Part shown: positions 1-6,121 of the stretch, one piece after another
How the letters are laid out: the number at the start of each line of letters is the position of its first letter
Numbering within the stretch: the first letter of the stretch is position 1
DNA from: an uncultured Pseudomonadota bacterium
GTDB lineage: Bacteria; Pseudomonadota; Alphaproteobacteria; RF32; CAG-239
Direction of reading: 5' to 3'
Assembly (NCBI GenBank): GCA_902767055.1
Contig: CACXFX010000124.1
Span: 1-8,113, forward strand
DNA length: 8,113 bases
Made by a program: the position numbers and the translations under genes
The notes under the pieces: model-generated
Told to the model about the DNA's origin: nothing
Database searches by the model: none
Seen by the model: only the letters and a program-made list of their open reading frames with translations

Positions 1-44
1 AAAAACCGCGTGTCAATCACTTATCGGTAAAGTAAATATTGTAG

Positions 45-76
45 AAAAAAGAGGTGTGAAAATGCCTCTTTTTTTT
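45..76 (+). terminator. Intrinsic terminator upstream of the efflux operon
   Basis: GAGG (51-54) pairs with CCTC (65-68). Two wobble pairs can extend the stem inward, and an A-run (45-50) faces eight T (69-76). This is a classic hairpin with a T-tract for rightward transcription, and the A-run means it could also work leftward. It probably ends an upstream gene whose last codons lie in positions 1-35. Two frames close there, with stops at 28-30 and 33-35, and the sequence does not show which is real. Confidence 0.75.
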
Positions 77-101
77 CTATGAAATTTTTTAAAAAAAATG
101 C

Positions 102-129
102 TTGCATTTTAAAAAAAAATCTTTATACC
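102..129 (+). promoter_or_regulatory. Probable sigma-70-type promoter of the tetR-adaptor-RND operon
   Basis: TTGCAT (102-107) and TATACC (124-129) are separated by 16 bp and lie in A/T-tract DNA just after a terminator. Transcription would begin near 136, giving a leader of about 35 nt before the TTG start at 171. The -35 box sits inside a small dyad (AAAATGC-TT-GCATTTT, 95-110), which may be a second protein site or may only reflect the AT-rich composition. No better promoter is visible between the terminator and the first gene. Confidence 0.6.
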
Positions 130-142
130 TACCCGAAGGTAT
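125..142. promoter_or_regulatory. Putative TetR-family operator overlapping the -10 box
   Basis: ATACCT (125-130) and AGGTAT (137-142) form a perfect inverted repeat with a 6-bp centre. The left arm covers five of the six -10 bases. Read on the minus strand, the site begins TACATACC, which recalls the TACATACA half-site of the E. coli AcrR operator as I remember it. Position, symmetry and the repressor gene 29 bp downstream all suggest autorepression of the whole operon by the TetR protein. Binding itself is inferred. Confidence 0.65.
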
Positions 143-170
143 GTATTTTTTTTAAAAAAAGAGTATCGTT

Positions 171-788
171 TTGAAAAAGACTGTTGAAGAAGCTTTAGAA
201 ACCAAAAGGTCGATTTTGCAATCGGCGCTTGATTTGTTTTATCAAAAAGGCTATTCCAAAACAACATTTGAAGAAATTTCCGCGCGAATCGGGCTGACAA
301 AAGGTGCGGTTTATTGGTATTTTAAAAATAAACCGGAGCTTGTTGCGGCTTTAATCAATATGTATGTTGAGCGAAAAACGGCATACTTAAACGCCAAAGT
401 ACCGAATTTGGGCTGTTTTGATGATATCAAACATTATTTTTTAGCGACCTCAGACTATATTTTAGGCGATGAAAATGCCTTAAAATTGGCGTTTTTCTTA
501 TCGCTTCAGATGGAGTGGTCTCAATCGATTATCACAAAAGTAATGGAAAAGATCCACGAAAATATGGCTCATTCGTTTGAGCTTATTAAAGATGCGCTTC
601 TTGATATGCAAAAAAACGGTCAAATCCGCGATGATACGGATGCCGCGTTGATTGCGGAAATTATTTTTAATTCTTGGACGGGAAATTTGGAAGCATTTTT
701 TTCAAAAAGATCTTCAACAGACTTAAAAATAATGATTGAAAAAAGTTTTGATTTATTGTTTAACGGTTTAATTAAAAAAAAGGATTAA
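171..788 (+). CDS. TetR/AcrR-family transcriptional repressor of the adjacent RND efflux operon
   Basis: This is a 205-residue protein, a typical length for the family. An N-terminal helix-turn-helix DNA-binding domain covers about residues 11-57. The recognition region is TFEEISARIGLTKGAVYWYF (32-51), followed by the family-typical FKNK. The divergent, mostly helical C-terminal part (about 60-200) would be the ligand and dimer domain and most resembles the AcrR-type C-terminal region. The start is TTG at 171: an in-frame stop lies at 153-155, no ATG occurs before the HTH, and a modest AAAGAG (158-163) sits 7 nt upstream. A TTG start could keep repressor levels low. It is co-directional with the pump genes and ends 6 nt before the adaptor, unlike E. 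coli, where acrR is divergent from acrAB. The inferred role is ligand-relieved repression of itself and the pump. The inducer is unknown. Confidence 0.88.
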   Translation: MKKTVEEALETKRSILQSALDLFYQKGYSKTTFEEISARIGLTKGAVYWYFKNKPELVAALINMYVERKTAYLNAKVPNLGCFDDIKHYFLATSDYILGDENALKLAFFLSLQMEWSQSIITKVMEKIHENMAHSFELIKDALLDMQKNGQIRDDTDAALIAEIIFNSWTGNLEAFFSKRSSTDLKIMIEKSFDLLFNGLIKKKD

Positions 789-794
789 AATAAA

Positions 795-1949
795 ATGTTA
801 CTGACAAAACCACATAAAACAATTGTTCTAAAGCGTTTGGCTTTTATCGTCGTCTGTTTTGCACTCGGCTGGTATATGAAAGGAAAACTTACACCGTCCG
901 GAGCGATGATGTTCGGTGCCGGTGAGCCTTATGTTTTGGTTGAAGAGTTAAAGCTTGAAGATGCAACGACGGAAAAAAGCCATATTGCGCATGTCGAGGC
1001 CATTAATTCGGTCAGCCTTCAGCCCATGGTCAGCGGGACGATTGAAGATATTCGTTTTAAAGAGGGTAGTTTTGTGCATGAGGGTGACGTTTTATTTACA
1101 ATCGAGCATGAAACACAGCTTGCAACACTTAATTTGCGTAAAGCAGAGCTTGAAAAAGCTAAAGCCGGTTTGACGGAGGCCGAGCGAAATTATGAGCGTC
1201 AAATTAAGCTTTCTAAGCAAAACATTGCTTCTAAAGCGACATTTGATGCGGCCGAAAGCACATTTTTGCAGGCAAAAGCAGGCGTGGCTCAGGCTGAGGC
1301 AAATTTGGAACTTGCACAAATCAATTATGATGATACATTTTCACGTGCGCCGATTGACGGCTATATCGGCAAAGCTCTTGTGACAAAAGGTAACCGCGTG
1401 ATTGTTTCTCAAAATGTTTTGGCCAAAGTCGTTCAGCTCAATCCGATTCGTATTGCTTTTACCTTAACGGATAAAGAGTTTATTGCTTTTAAAAATTCTC
1501 AAAATGATATTCAAAATTCGAAAGTTAAAGCACGTATCACGTTGCCGGATGGTACAACAAAAATTAAAAAATTTCTTTCAAGCTTTGCGGATAATGAAGT
1601 CAGCACAACAACAGCGACAGTTACCGTTTTCGGTGATTTTGAAAATGATGACGAAACTTTGATTCCGGGCAGTTATGTTCAATTGGCAGTCATTTTGGAT
1701 GATACAAAAGCTGTCTTGGTGCCTCAGGCCGCTCTTTTACAAGATGAAAACGGTTTTTATGCTTTTGCGGTTAATGCTGATGGTATTGCCGAGGAGCGCC
1801 GTCTGGTTTTAGGCGATGTTATCGGTGACAAACAGGTCGTCAAATCGGGGTTAAATGCCGGCGACAAGGTTGTTATCAAAGGTGTCCAAAAATTAAAACA
1901 CGGGCAAAAAGTTCAAGCTGCGACTGTCAGTGCCAATTTAGAAATGTAA
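795..1949 (+). CDS. RND efflux periplasmic adaptor subunit (AcrA/MexA-like membrane fusion protein)
   Basis: This is a 384-residue adaptor that would link the inner-membrane RND pump to an outer-membrane channel. One hydrophobic segment (about 13-28) follows a basic N-terminus and looks like a membrane anchor. The Cys at 21 lies in IVVC, which lacks the small residue needed before a lipobox Cys, so a lipoprotein is unlikely. The order after that is a first lipoyl half (about 70-105, with VSLQPMVSGTIEDIRFKEG), a helical hairpin rich in Ala, Glu and Lys (about 106-175), a second lipoyl half (RAPIDGYIG at 184-192), a beta-barrel (about 216-300) and a membrane-proximal domain (about 302-375, with VLVPQAALL). 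AAGGA (780-784) overlaps the end of tetR, 10 nt before the ATG. The gene is translated within the operon, between the repressor and the pump. Substrate specificity cannot be read from this protein. Confidence 0.93.
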   Translation: MLLTKPHKTIVLKRLAFIVVCFALGWYMKGKLTPSGAMMFGAGEPYVLVEELKLEDATTEKSHIAHVEAINSVSLQPMVSGTIEDIRFKEGSFVHEGDVLFTIEHETQLATLNLRKAELEKAKAGLTEAERNYERQIKLSKQNIASKATFDAAESTFLQAKAGVAQAEANLELAQINYDDTFSRAPIDGYIGKALVTKGNRVIVSQNVLAKVVQLNPIRIAFTLTDKEFIAFKNSQNDIQNSKVKARITLPDGTTKIKKFLSSFADNEVSTTTATVTVFGDFENDDETLIPGSYVQLAVILDDTKAVLVPQAALLQDENGFYAFAVNADGIAEERRLVLGDVIGDKQVVKSGLNAGDKVVIKGVQKLKHGQKVQAATVSANLEM

Positions 1950-1967
1950 GCTAATGAAAGGTTTGTG

Positions 1968-4900
1968 ATGTTTTCAAAGTTTTTTATTGAGCGTCCCCGT
2001 TTTGCAATCGTCATTGCCGTTGTGATGTCACTTGCGGGTTTAATTGCACTGTTTTCATTGCCGATTTCGCTTTATCCGCAGATTACGCCGCCGGAAGTTA
2101 ATGTGACGGCAAACTATACCGGCGCATCGGCTGAAGTGGTGGCAAACACCATCGGTATTCCGATTGAACAGGAAGTCAATGGTGTTGAAGATATGCTTTA
2201 TATGTCATCAACTTCTTCAAATGCCGGAAGTTATCGTTTGGCGGTGAGTTTTGAGGTTGGCACTGATCCGGATATGGCTCAAGTTAAAGTGCAAAACCGC
2301 GTGCAACAAGCTTTAAGCAAATTGCCGACAGAAGTGCAACAATACGGATTGTCGGTTAAGCGCCGTTCGTCCGATATTTTAGGATTTTTGGTCGTACGCT
2401 CACCAAACGGAACGCATGACAGACAATTTTTGAGTAACTATGTTGAAAATAACATCAAAAACAACTTAGCGCGTCTTTACGGTGTCGGTGAAGTCAGTGT
2501 TTATGCATCGCCGCTTTCAATGCGTGTTTGGCTTGATGCCGATAAAATTGCGGCATTAAATATTCCCGTATCAACCGTCAGAAGTGCGATTGCAAGTCAA
2601 AACTTTCAACCCTCTCTCGGTTCGGTCGGGTCTATGCCGAGCGATGAAAATCAACAAATGATTTATACACTTGAAACACAAGGCCGATTGAATGAAGCCA
2701 AGGATTTTGAAAATATCATTATTCGGACGCAGGAAGACGGCGGACTTGTCAAACTTAAAGATATTGCCAAGGTTGAAATCGGTTACGAACATTATGCTTT
2801 TAAGTCGGAAGTTGACGGGGCGACATCTATTTCCATCGGCTTAAATACATTATCGGGTGCAAATGCGATTGACGCAATGAAAGCCGTTAGAGCAGAATTA
2901 AAACGTTTATCGGCATTTTATCCTGATGATTTTGAAATTGACGTCTTTTTTGATGCAACAGATTATATTAAAGCTTCAATTGAAGAAGTGGCTTTGACAC
3001 TTTTACTGACATTTGCGTTGGTGGTTTTTGTGTGCTATATCTTTTTGCAGGATTGGCGTTCAACGCTTGTCCCGTCGATTACGATTCCGGTATCGCTGTT
3101 AGCAACTTTTGCCGTGATGCTCGCTTTGGGATACAGCTTGAACATATTGACCTTGTTCGGTTTAGTGCTTGCCATCGGTTTGGTCGTTGATGATGCGATT
3201 GTGGTGGTCGAGCGTGTTTTGACTTTGATGGAACAGGAAAAATTATCCCCGAAAGCTGCCGCAACAAAAGCAATGGAGCAGGTTTCGTCCGCTATTGTCG
3301 CAACAACGCTTGTTTTGCTTGCGATTTTTGTACCGATTGCATTTATCAGTGGCATTACGGGCAAAATTTATCAGCAATTTGCAATTTCGATTTCGTTTGC
3401 GGTCGTCTTTTCATCGATTAATGCTTTGACTTTGTCACCGGCTTTGTGTGCGACGATTTTGCGCCCGTTAAAACCGGCAGAGAAAGGTCCGCTTTTGTGG
3501 TTTAATAAAATTGTTGACAGAGCCAGAAACAAATATTTGGCAATTGTCGGTTATATTGCGCGTAAAGTCAGCTTTATTATGATGATTTTAGCGCTTTTGT
3601 TTGCCATTAATGCTGTTTTCTTTAAATTCAGTCATACAAGCTTTATCCCTGCAGAAGATCAGGGTGTGATTATTTCAAACGTTCAGTTGCCGGAAGGGGC
3701 AACTCAACCGCGTACGGATGCCGTGATGCACAAAATTATCCCGATGATGAAAGAAGAAAAATCTGTTGCATCCGTGATGGATATTATCGGTTTTTCGATG
3801 CTTTCGGGACAAGGTGAAAATGTCGGCATTACGATTATTAACCTAAAACCGTGGAATGAGCGTACAAAGAAAAGCGAATATTCAACCAATATCTTAAATC
3901 GTTTGAAAGCAAAACTTGCGGGTGTTCCCGAGGCTGATATCAACCTTTTTGAATTTCCGGCAATTCCGGGGCTTGGCAATACAGGTGGTATGGATTTCAG
4001 GTTGCAATCTCTTTATTCTTCCGATCCGAAGGCTTTAGAGACAGTTGTGAAGAGTTTTGTTGCCAAAGTTAATGCTTTGCCTGAAATTATGTATGCTTTT
4101 TCGACTTATACGGCCGCAACACCGCATGCGCATATTCAAATCGACAAAGAAAAAGCGGAAGTGATGAACGTATCAATTTCTTCCATTTATTCGGTTTTGC
4201 AGAATTATTTAGGTTCGGGTTATGTCAATGACATCAATATCGGGACACAAGTCAATAAAGTAATGATTCAAGCAGCTTGGGATTATCGAAAAGATATTGA
4301 GAGTATTAAAAAACTTTATGTCCCATCAAACAACGGGCATATGGTACCGCTTGGCAGTTTAATCACCGTAGAGATGATTCAGGCGCCCAGAAGTTTAGAC
4401 CGCTACAACCAATTTCCGTCAGCAGCGATTACGGCGATGACAACGCCTGGCGTGTCAAGCGGACAAGCTATGAAAGCAATGGAAAATTTAGCACAAAAAG
4501 CTTTACCTGACGGATATAGTTATGAATGGTCAACAATGAGTTATCAGGAAAAGAAAAACAGCGGGCAGGTCGGATGGCTGATTGCACTCGCCGTATTGTT
4601 CGGCTATCTGTTTTTGGTGGCGCAATACGAAAGCTGGATGTTGCCCGTATCCGTGTTAAGTTCTGTTTTGGTGGCTATGCTCGGTGCTTTTGCCGGCATT
4701 TTAATCACCGGCTTACCTTTAAGTATTTATGCACAACTCGGATTGATTTTGCTTGTCGGTTTAGCTTCTAAAAATGCCATTTTGATTGTTGAATTTGCAC
4801 GTGACGAACGCGCTAAAGGTGTCTCAATCGACAAAGCGGCCGTTGTTGCGACAAAAGAACGTTTCAGAGCAGTTTTGATGACAGCGTTTACGTTTATTTT

Positions 4901-5072
4901 GGGCGTATTTCCGCTGATTGTGGCCACAGGTGCCGGTTCAGGCAGCCGTGTTGCAATCGGTGTACCGGTGTTTTACGGCATGTTGATTGGTACGGCGGGC
5001 GGTTTGATTGTGATTCCGCTTCTTTATGTTCTGTTCCAAACAATTACCGAAAAACACACTTTGAAAAAATAA
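1968..5072 (+). CDS. RND multidrug efflux transporter (AcrB/MexB-like, HAE1 type)
   Basis: This is a proton-driven inner-membrane pump of 1034 residues, full length for the family. I start it at ATG 1968 rather than the in-frame GTG 1965: GAAAGG (1956-1961) is 6 nt from the ATG but only 3 nt from the GTG, and MFSKFFIERP is the usual family N-terminus. TM1 is at about 11-30, and two large periplasmic regions follow TM1 and TM7. Proton-relay residues are present: two Asp (408-409) in GLVVDDAIVVVER, Lys935 in GLASKNAILIVEFA, and Arg965 and Thr972 in RFRAVLMT, matching AcrB D407, D408, K940, R971 and T978. It lies 18 nt after the adaptor and is the last gene of the operon. It would work as a trimer with that adaptor and a TolC-like channel not present here. 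The exact drugs are unknown; the HAE1 class typically exports hydrophobic or amphiphilic compounds. Confidence 0.95.
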   Translation: MFSKFFIERPRFAIVIAVVMSLAGLIALFSLPISLYPQITPPEVNVTANYTGASAEVVANTIGIPIEQEVNGVEDMLYMSSTSSNAGSYRLAVSFEVGTDPDMAQVKVQNRVQQALSKLPTEVQQYGLSVKRRSSDILGFLVVRSPNGTHDRQFLSNYVENNIKNNLARLYGVGEVSVYASPLSMRVWLDADKIAALNIPVSTVRSAIASQNFQPSLGSVGSMPSDENQQMIYTLETQGRLNEAKDFENIIIRTQEDGGLVKLKDIAKVEIGYEHYAFKSEVDGATSISIGLNTLSGANAIDAMKAVRAELKRLSAFYPDDFEIDVFFDATDYIKASIEEVALTLLLTFALVVFVCYIFLQDWRSTLVPSITIPVSLLATFAVMLALGYSLNILTLFGLVLAIGLVVDDAIVVVERVLTLMEQEKLSPKAAATKAMEQVSSAIVATTLVLLAIFVPIAFISGITGKIYQQFAISISFAVVFSSINALTLSPALCATILRPLKPAEKGPLLWFNKIVDRARNKYLAIVGYIARKVSFIMMILALLFAINAVFFKFSHTSFIPAEDQGVIISNVQLPEGATQPRTDAVMHKIIPMMKEEKSVASVMDIIGFSMLSGQGENVGITIINLKPWNERTKKSEYSTNILNRLKAKLAGVPEADINLFEFPAIPGLGNTGGMDFRLQSLYSSDPKALETVVKSFVAKVNALPEIMYAFSTYTAATPHAHIQIDKEKAEVMNVSISSIYSVLQNYLGSGYVNDINIGTQVNKVMIQAAWDYRKDIESIKKLYVPSNNGHMVPLGSLITVEMIQAPRSLDRYNQFPSAAITAMTTPGVSSGQAMKAMENLAQKALPDGYSYEWSTMSYQEKKNSGQVGWLIALAVLFGYLFLVAQYESWMLPVSVLSSVLVAMLGAFAGILITGLPLSIYAQLGLILLVGLASKNAILIVEFARDERAKGVSIDKAAVVATKERFRAVLMTAFTFILGVFPLIVATGAGSGSRVAIGVPVFYGMLIGTAGGLIVIPLLYVLFQTITEKHTLKK

Positions 5073-5074
5073 AT

Positions 5075-5099
5075 AAGGCGCTCAAACGAGCGCTTTTTT
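5075..5099 (+). terminator. Rho-independent terminator of the efflux operon
   Basis: GCGCTC (5078-5083), loop AAAC and GAGCGC (5088-5093) form a perfect GC-rich 6-bp stem followed by six T (5094-5099), starting just after the pump's stop codon. One G-T and two A-T pairs can extend the stem at its base. It is the strongest terminator in the window and marks the end of the three-gene operon, where transcription meets the leftward genes. Confidence 0.92.
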
Positions 5100-5105
5100 A
5101 AGACT

Positions 5106-5402
5106 TCAAATTTTGTTTGAATGTTTTTTTTGCTTAAAAAAAAATGCACCTTCTGCAAGGTGCATTTTTAAAGCATTCAACAGCGGAAAAAATTCGAACC
5201 AGGTCAAGACTATCGCAGCGTATACTAAAACGTATCCAAACCAATGAGCATCAAATTGATGAAAGATGATACAAGCCGTCAATGCTAAAATTTCGATAGC
5301 AAAAAGCGCATCATAAATGACTGCATGAATCGGCTTAAACAACGTTGTCGGACCTGCATAACCGATCAACCCGTGAAAAAGAAGTAATACAAACAAAATC
5401 AT
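5106..5402 (-). CDS. Small hypothetical membrane protein (98 aa), unrecognised family
   Basis: I do not recognise this protein. It is very hydrophobic, with probable membrane segments at about 1-17, 28-48 and 54-76. Short loops carry FHQFDAHWFG (47-56) and TWFEFFP (67-73), and the tail is basic (KQKKHSNKI). The ATG at 5402 is bounded by an in-frame TAA five codons upstream. No clear Shine-Dalgarno sequence precedes it, which lowers confidence. The last 21 codons contain a terminator-like hairpin (5140-5169) with a nine-T tract, so many transcripts might end before the stop codon at 5106-5108. It is convergent with the pump gene and lies downstream of the 150-residue gene on the same strand, with its own possible promoter box (TTGACA) about 75 nt upstream. 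Codon use resembles the neighbours. Its function is unknown, and a spurious ORF remains possible. Confidence 0.55.
   Translation of the reverse strand: MILFVLLLFHGLIGYAGPTTLFKPIHAVIYDALFAIEILALTACIIFHQFDAHWFGYVLVYAAIVLTWFEFFPLLNALKMHLAEGAFFFKQKKHSNKI
5112..5133. repeat. 22-nt direct repeat, copy 1
   Basis: Positions 5112-5133 match 5554-5575 exactly over 22 nt, in the same orientation, including an eight-T run flanked by GAATG and GC. Copy 1 lies past the terminator hairpin at the very end of the small membrane ORF. Read in the other copy's frame on the minus strand, it encodes AKKTFKQ then NLKS and a stop, directly preceded by a TAA. The frame used by the 98-residue ORF is different. Confidence 0.8.
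5136..5169 (-). terminator. Terminator-like hairpin inside the 3' end of the small membrane protein gene
   Basis: On the minus strand, 5169-5157 and 5152-5140 form a perfect 13-bp stem (core ATGCACCTT/AAGGTGCAT) with loop GCAG. A run of T reaches 5136 (nine in a row, part of it in the stem). The plus strand has only five T after the stem, so the leftward direction is favoured, though it may work both ways. It lies within codons of about residues 78-89 of the leftward ORF, about 28 nt before that ORF's stop codon. Confidence 0.8.
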
Positions 5403-5435
5403 AATGATAAATATTTAATTGTGAAACATAAACTT

Positions 5436-5466
5436 AAAAAAACAATGTGCTATACTTAGCATTGTT
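5436..5466 (-). terminator. Leftward terminator after the 150-residue gene
   Basis: Read on the minus strand, AACAATGCTA (5466-5457), loop AGTA, then TAGC, a two-base AC bulge and ATTGTT form a hairpin that runs into a seven-T tract (5442-5436). This fits an imperfect intrinsic terminator, about 70 nt past the stop codon of the 150-residue gene. The bulge weakens it, so readthrough into the small membrane gene is possible. Confidence 0.55.
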
Positions 5467-5481
5467 CCTGGCTGTTGTCAA
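5453..5481 (-). promoter_or_regulatory. Possible promoter of the small membrane protein gene
   Basis: On the minus strand there is a perfect TTGACA (5481-5476). After 17 nt comes TGC followed by TAAGTA (5458-5453), with TATAGC overlapping further on. The -35 box is perfect but the -10 at ideal spacing is poor. The better -10 (TATAGC) would need a 21-nt spacer. If real, the leader to the ATG at 5402 is about 45 nt. The -10 region coincides with the hairpin of the terminator above. Confidence 0.35.
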
Positions 5482-5536
5482 GGATAATCTCGGGTAAGAA
5501 AATCATATTTTCTTAATGCAAAACGATGCAGTCAGC

Positions 5537-5989
5537 TTAAACGTTTTCGATCATTTGTTTGAATGTTTTTTTTGCGAGCGATATTTCATCGCGGCTTAAG
5601 GTTTGGTTAAGCGGCAATTCTTTTTCTAAAACGAGATTGACGAGCTCCAATAAAAGCTTTTCTTCTAAAAGGGCGATATATTCTTCTTTTTTTGGAGGTG
5701 TTTTTTGATACAAAAGCTCTAAAAACGTTTCGTGTCTTGCCGCTTTTAAGATGTCGCGTTTTAAGCATTCGGTTTGGCGAGGTAAAAATCCGCCGTTTTC
5801 ATCTGTAACACGAAGGGAATAAATCACCTTAAAATAAGGTTCAAAATCAGGATATTTGAAAACTTTAAGACCTTTAGAATCAGTTATTTCAAAAGGATCA
5901 AAATTTTCGAATTCATCCAAGGCCAATTTGTTTTGATAAAGTTTCAAATCAGTCGGAAGCAGTTTTTCTTTTTCTTTTGCCTCAAACAT
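5537..5989 (-). CDS. Hypothetical protein (150 aa), charged and probably cytosolic, unrecognised
   Basis: I do not recognise this family. The protein is rich in Glu, Lys and Leu, with no signal peptide or membrane segment. The N-terminal part (1-66) looks mixed or beta, with acidic and aromatic stretches (EFENFDPFEITDSKGLKVFKY, about 26-46, and DFEPYFKVIYSLRVTDENGG, 48-67). The C-terminal part (about 70-150) looks helical, with leucine- and charge-rich segments (EEKLLLELVNLVLEKELPL, 109-127) and a single Cys (75). The start is well supported: AGGAG (6003-5999) lies 9 nt before the ATG, and a nearer ATG at 5997 opens only a very short frame. It is divergent from clpP across about 130 bp and codon use is like its neighbours. 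A link to ClpXP, such as an adaptor, would be pure conjecture from position. Confidence 0.8.
   Translation of the reverse strand: MFEAKEKEKLLPTDLKLYQNKLALDEFENFDPFEITDSKGLKVFKYPDFEPYFKVIYSLRVTDENGGFLPRQTECLKRDILKAARHETFLELLYQKTPPKKEEYIALLEEKLLLELVNLVLEKELPLNQTLSRDEISLAKKTFKQMIENV
5554..5575. repeat. 22-nt direct repeat, copy 2
   Basis: This is identical to 5112-5133. Here it is coding: on the minus strand it specifies AKKTFKQ near the C-terminus of the 150-residue protein, nine codons from its end. The A8 run on the coding strand could also be a polymerase slippage site, although slippage here would alter only the last few residues. Confidence 0.8.
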
Positions 5990-6016
5990 TGCGGCATTCT
6001 CCTGTCAGCCTTATAT

Positions 6017-6048
6017 TTGGTAAAAAAATACCAAGTTTTTTATTTTTA
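6017..6048. promoter_or_regulatory. Perfect inverted repeat in the clpP divergent spacer (operator or rightward terminator)
   Basis: TTGGTA (6017-6022), six A, TACCAA (6029-6034), then G and a T-rich run (6036-6048, six T first). As DNA it is an 18-bp symmetric site well placed to regulate the leftward 150-residue gene. As RNA it is a short, weak hairpin with a T-tract that would stop rightward transcripts before clpP, although no rightward gene lies directly upstream. The sequence does not decide between these readings. Confidence 0.5.
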
Positions 6049-6075
6049 TTTAAGATTTTCGGATTAAATATAAGC

Positions 6076-6108
6076 TATATTGGTTAAAAAATTGTAATTT
6101 TTTATATA
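6076..6108 (+). promoter_or_regulatory. Candidate promoter region for clpPX
   Basis: The spacer holds several -10-like words. TTGGTT (6080-6085) and TATATA (6103-6108) have an ideal 17-bp gap, but a start near 6115 would cut off the AAGGA (6108-6112) in front of clpP. TATATT (6076-6081) would leave a proper leader but lacks a clear -35. I see no CTTG-type heat-shock box on this strand. A clpPX promoter must lie here, but which boxes are used is uncertain. Confidence 0.35.
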
Positions 6109-6121
6109 AGGAAAACCCAAA

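Noticed and set aside
1..35. End of an upstream rightward gene
   Set aside because: Two frames end here (stops at 28-30 and 33-35) and the terminator at 45-76 suggests one is real, but about ten codons are too few to choose a frame or a product.
95..110. AAAATGC-TT-GCATTTT dyad as an RNA hairpin or terminator
   Set aside because: The two-base centre cannot form an RNA loop without breaking pairs, and it lies upstream of the probable transcription start. It could still be a DNA site.
846..857. Lipobox in the adaptor protein (IVVC, Cys21)
   Set aside because: The residue before Cys is Val, not Gly, Ala or Ser, so signal peptidase II processing is unlikely; a membrane anchor fits better.
3035..3364. 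109-residue leftward ORF inside the RND gene
   Set aside because: It lies wholly opposite the conserved TM region of the pump and has no ribosome binding site or family resemblance; it is a mirror of the coding strand.
5403..5536. Known housekeeping small RNA (SRP RNA, tmRNA or 6S) in the spacer
   Set aside because: None of the conserved segments of these RNAs is visible; the region is better explained by local hairpins, a promoter box and a terminator.
5516..5599. 27-codon rightward ORF starting at ATG 5516
   Set aside because: No ribosome binding site, and most of it is antisense to the end of the well-supported 150-residue gene.
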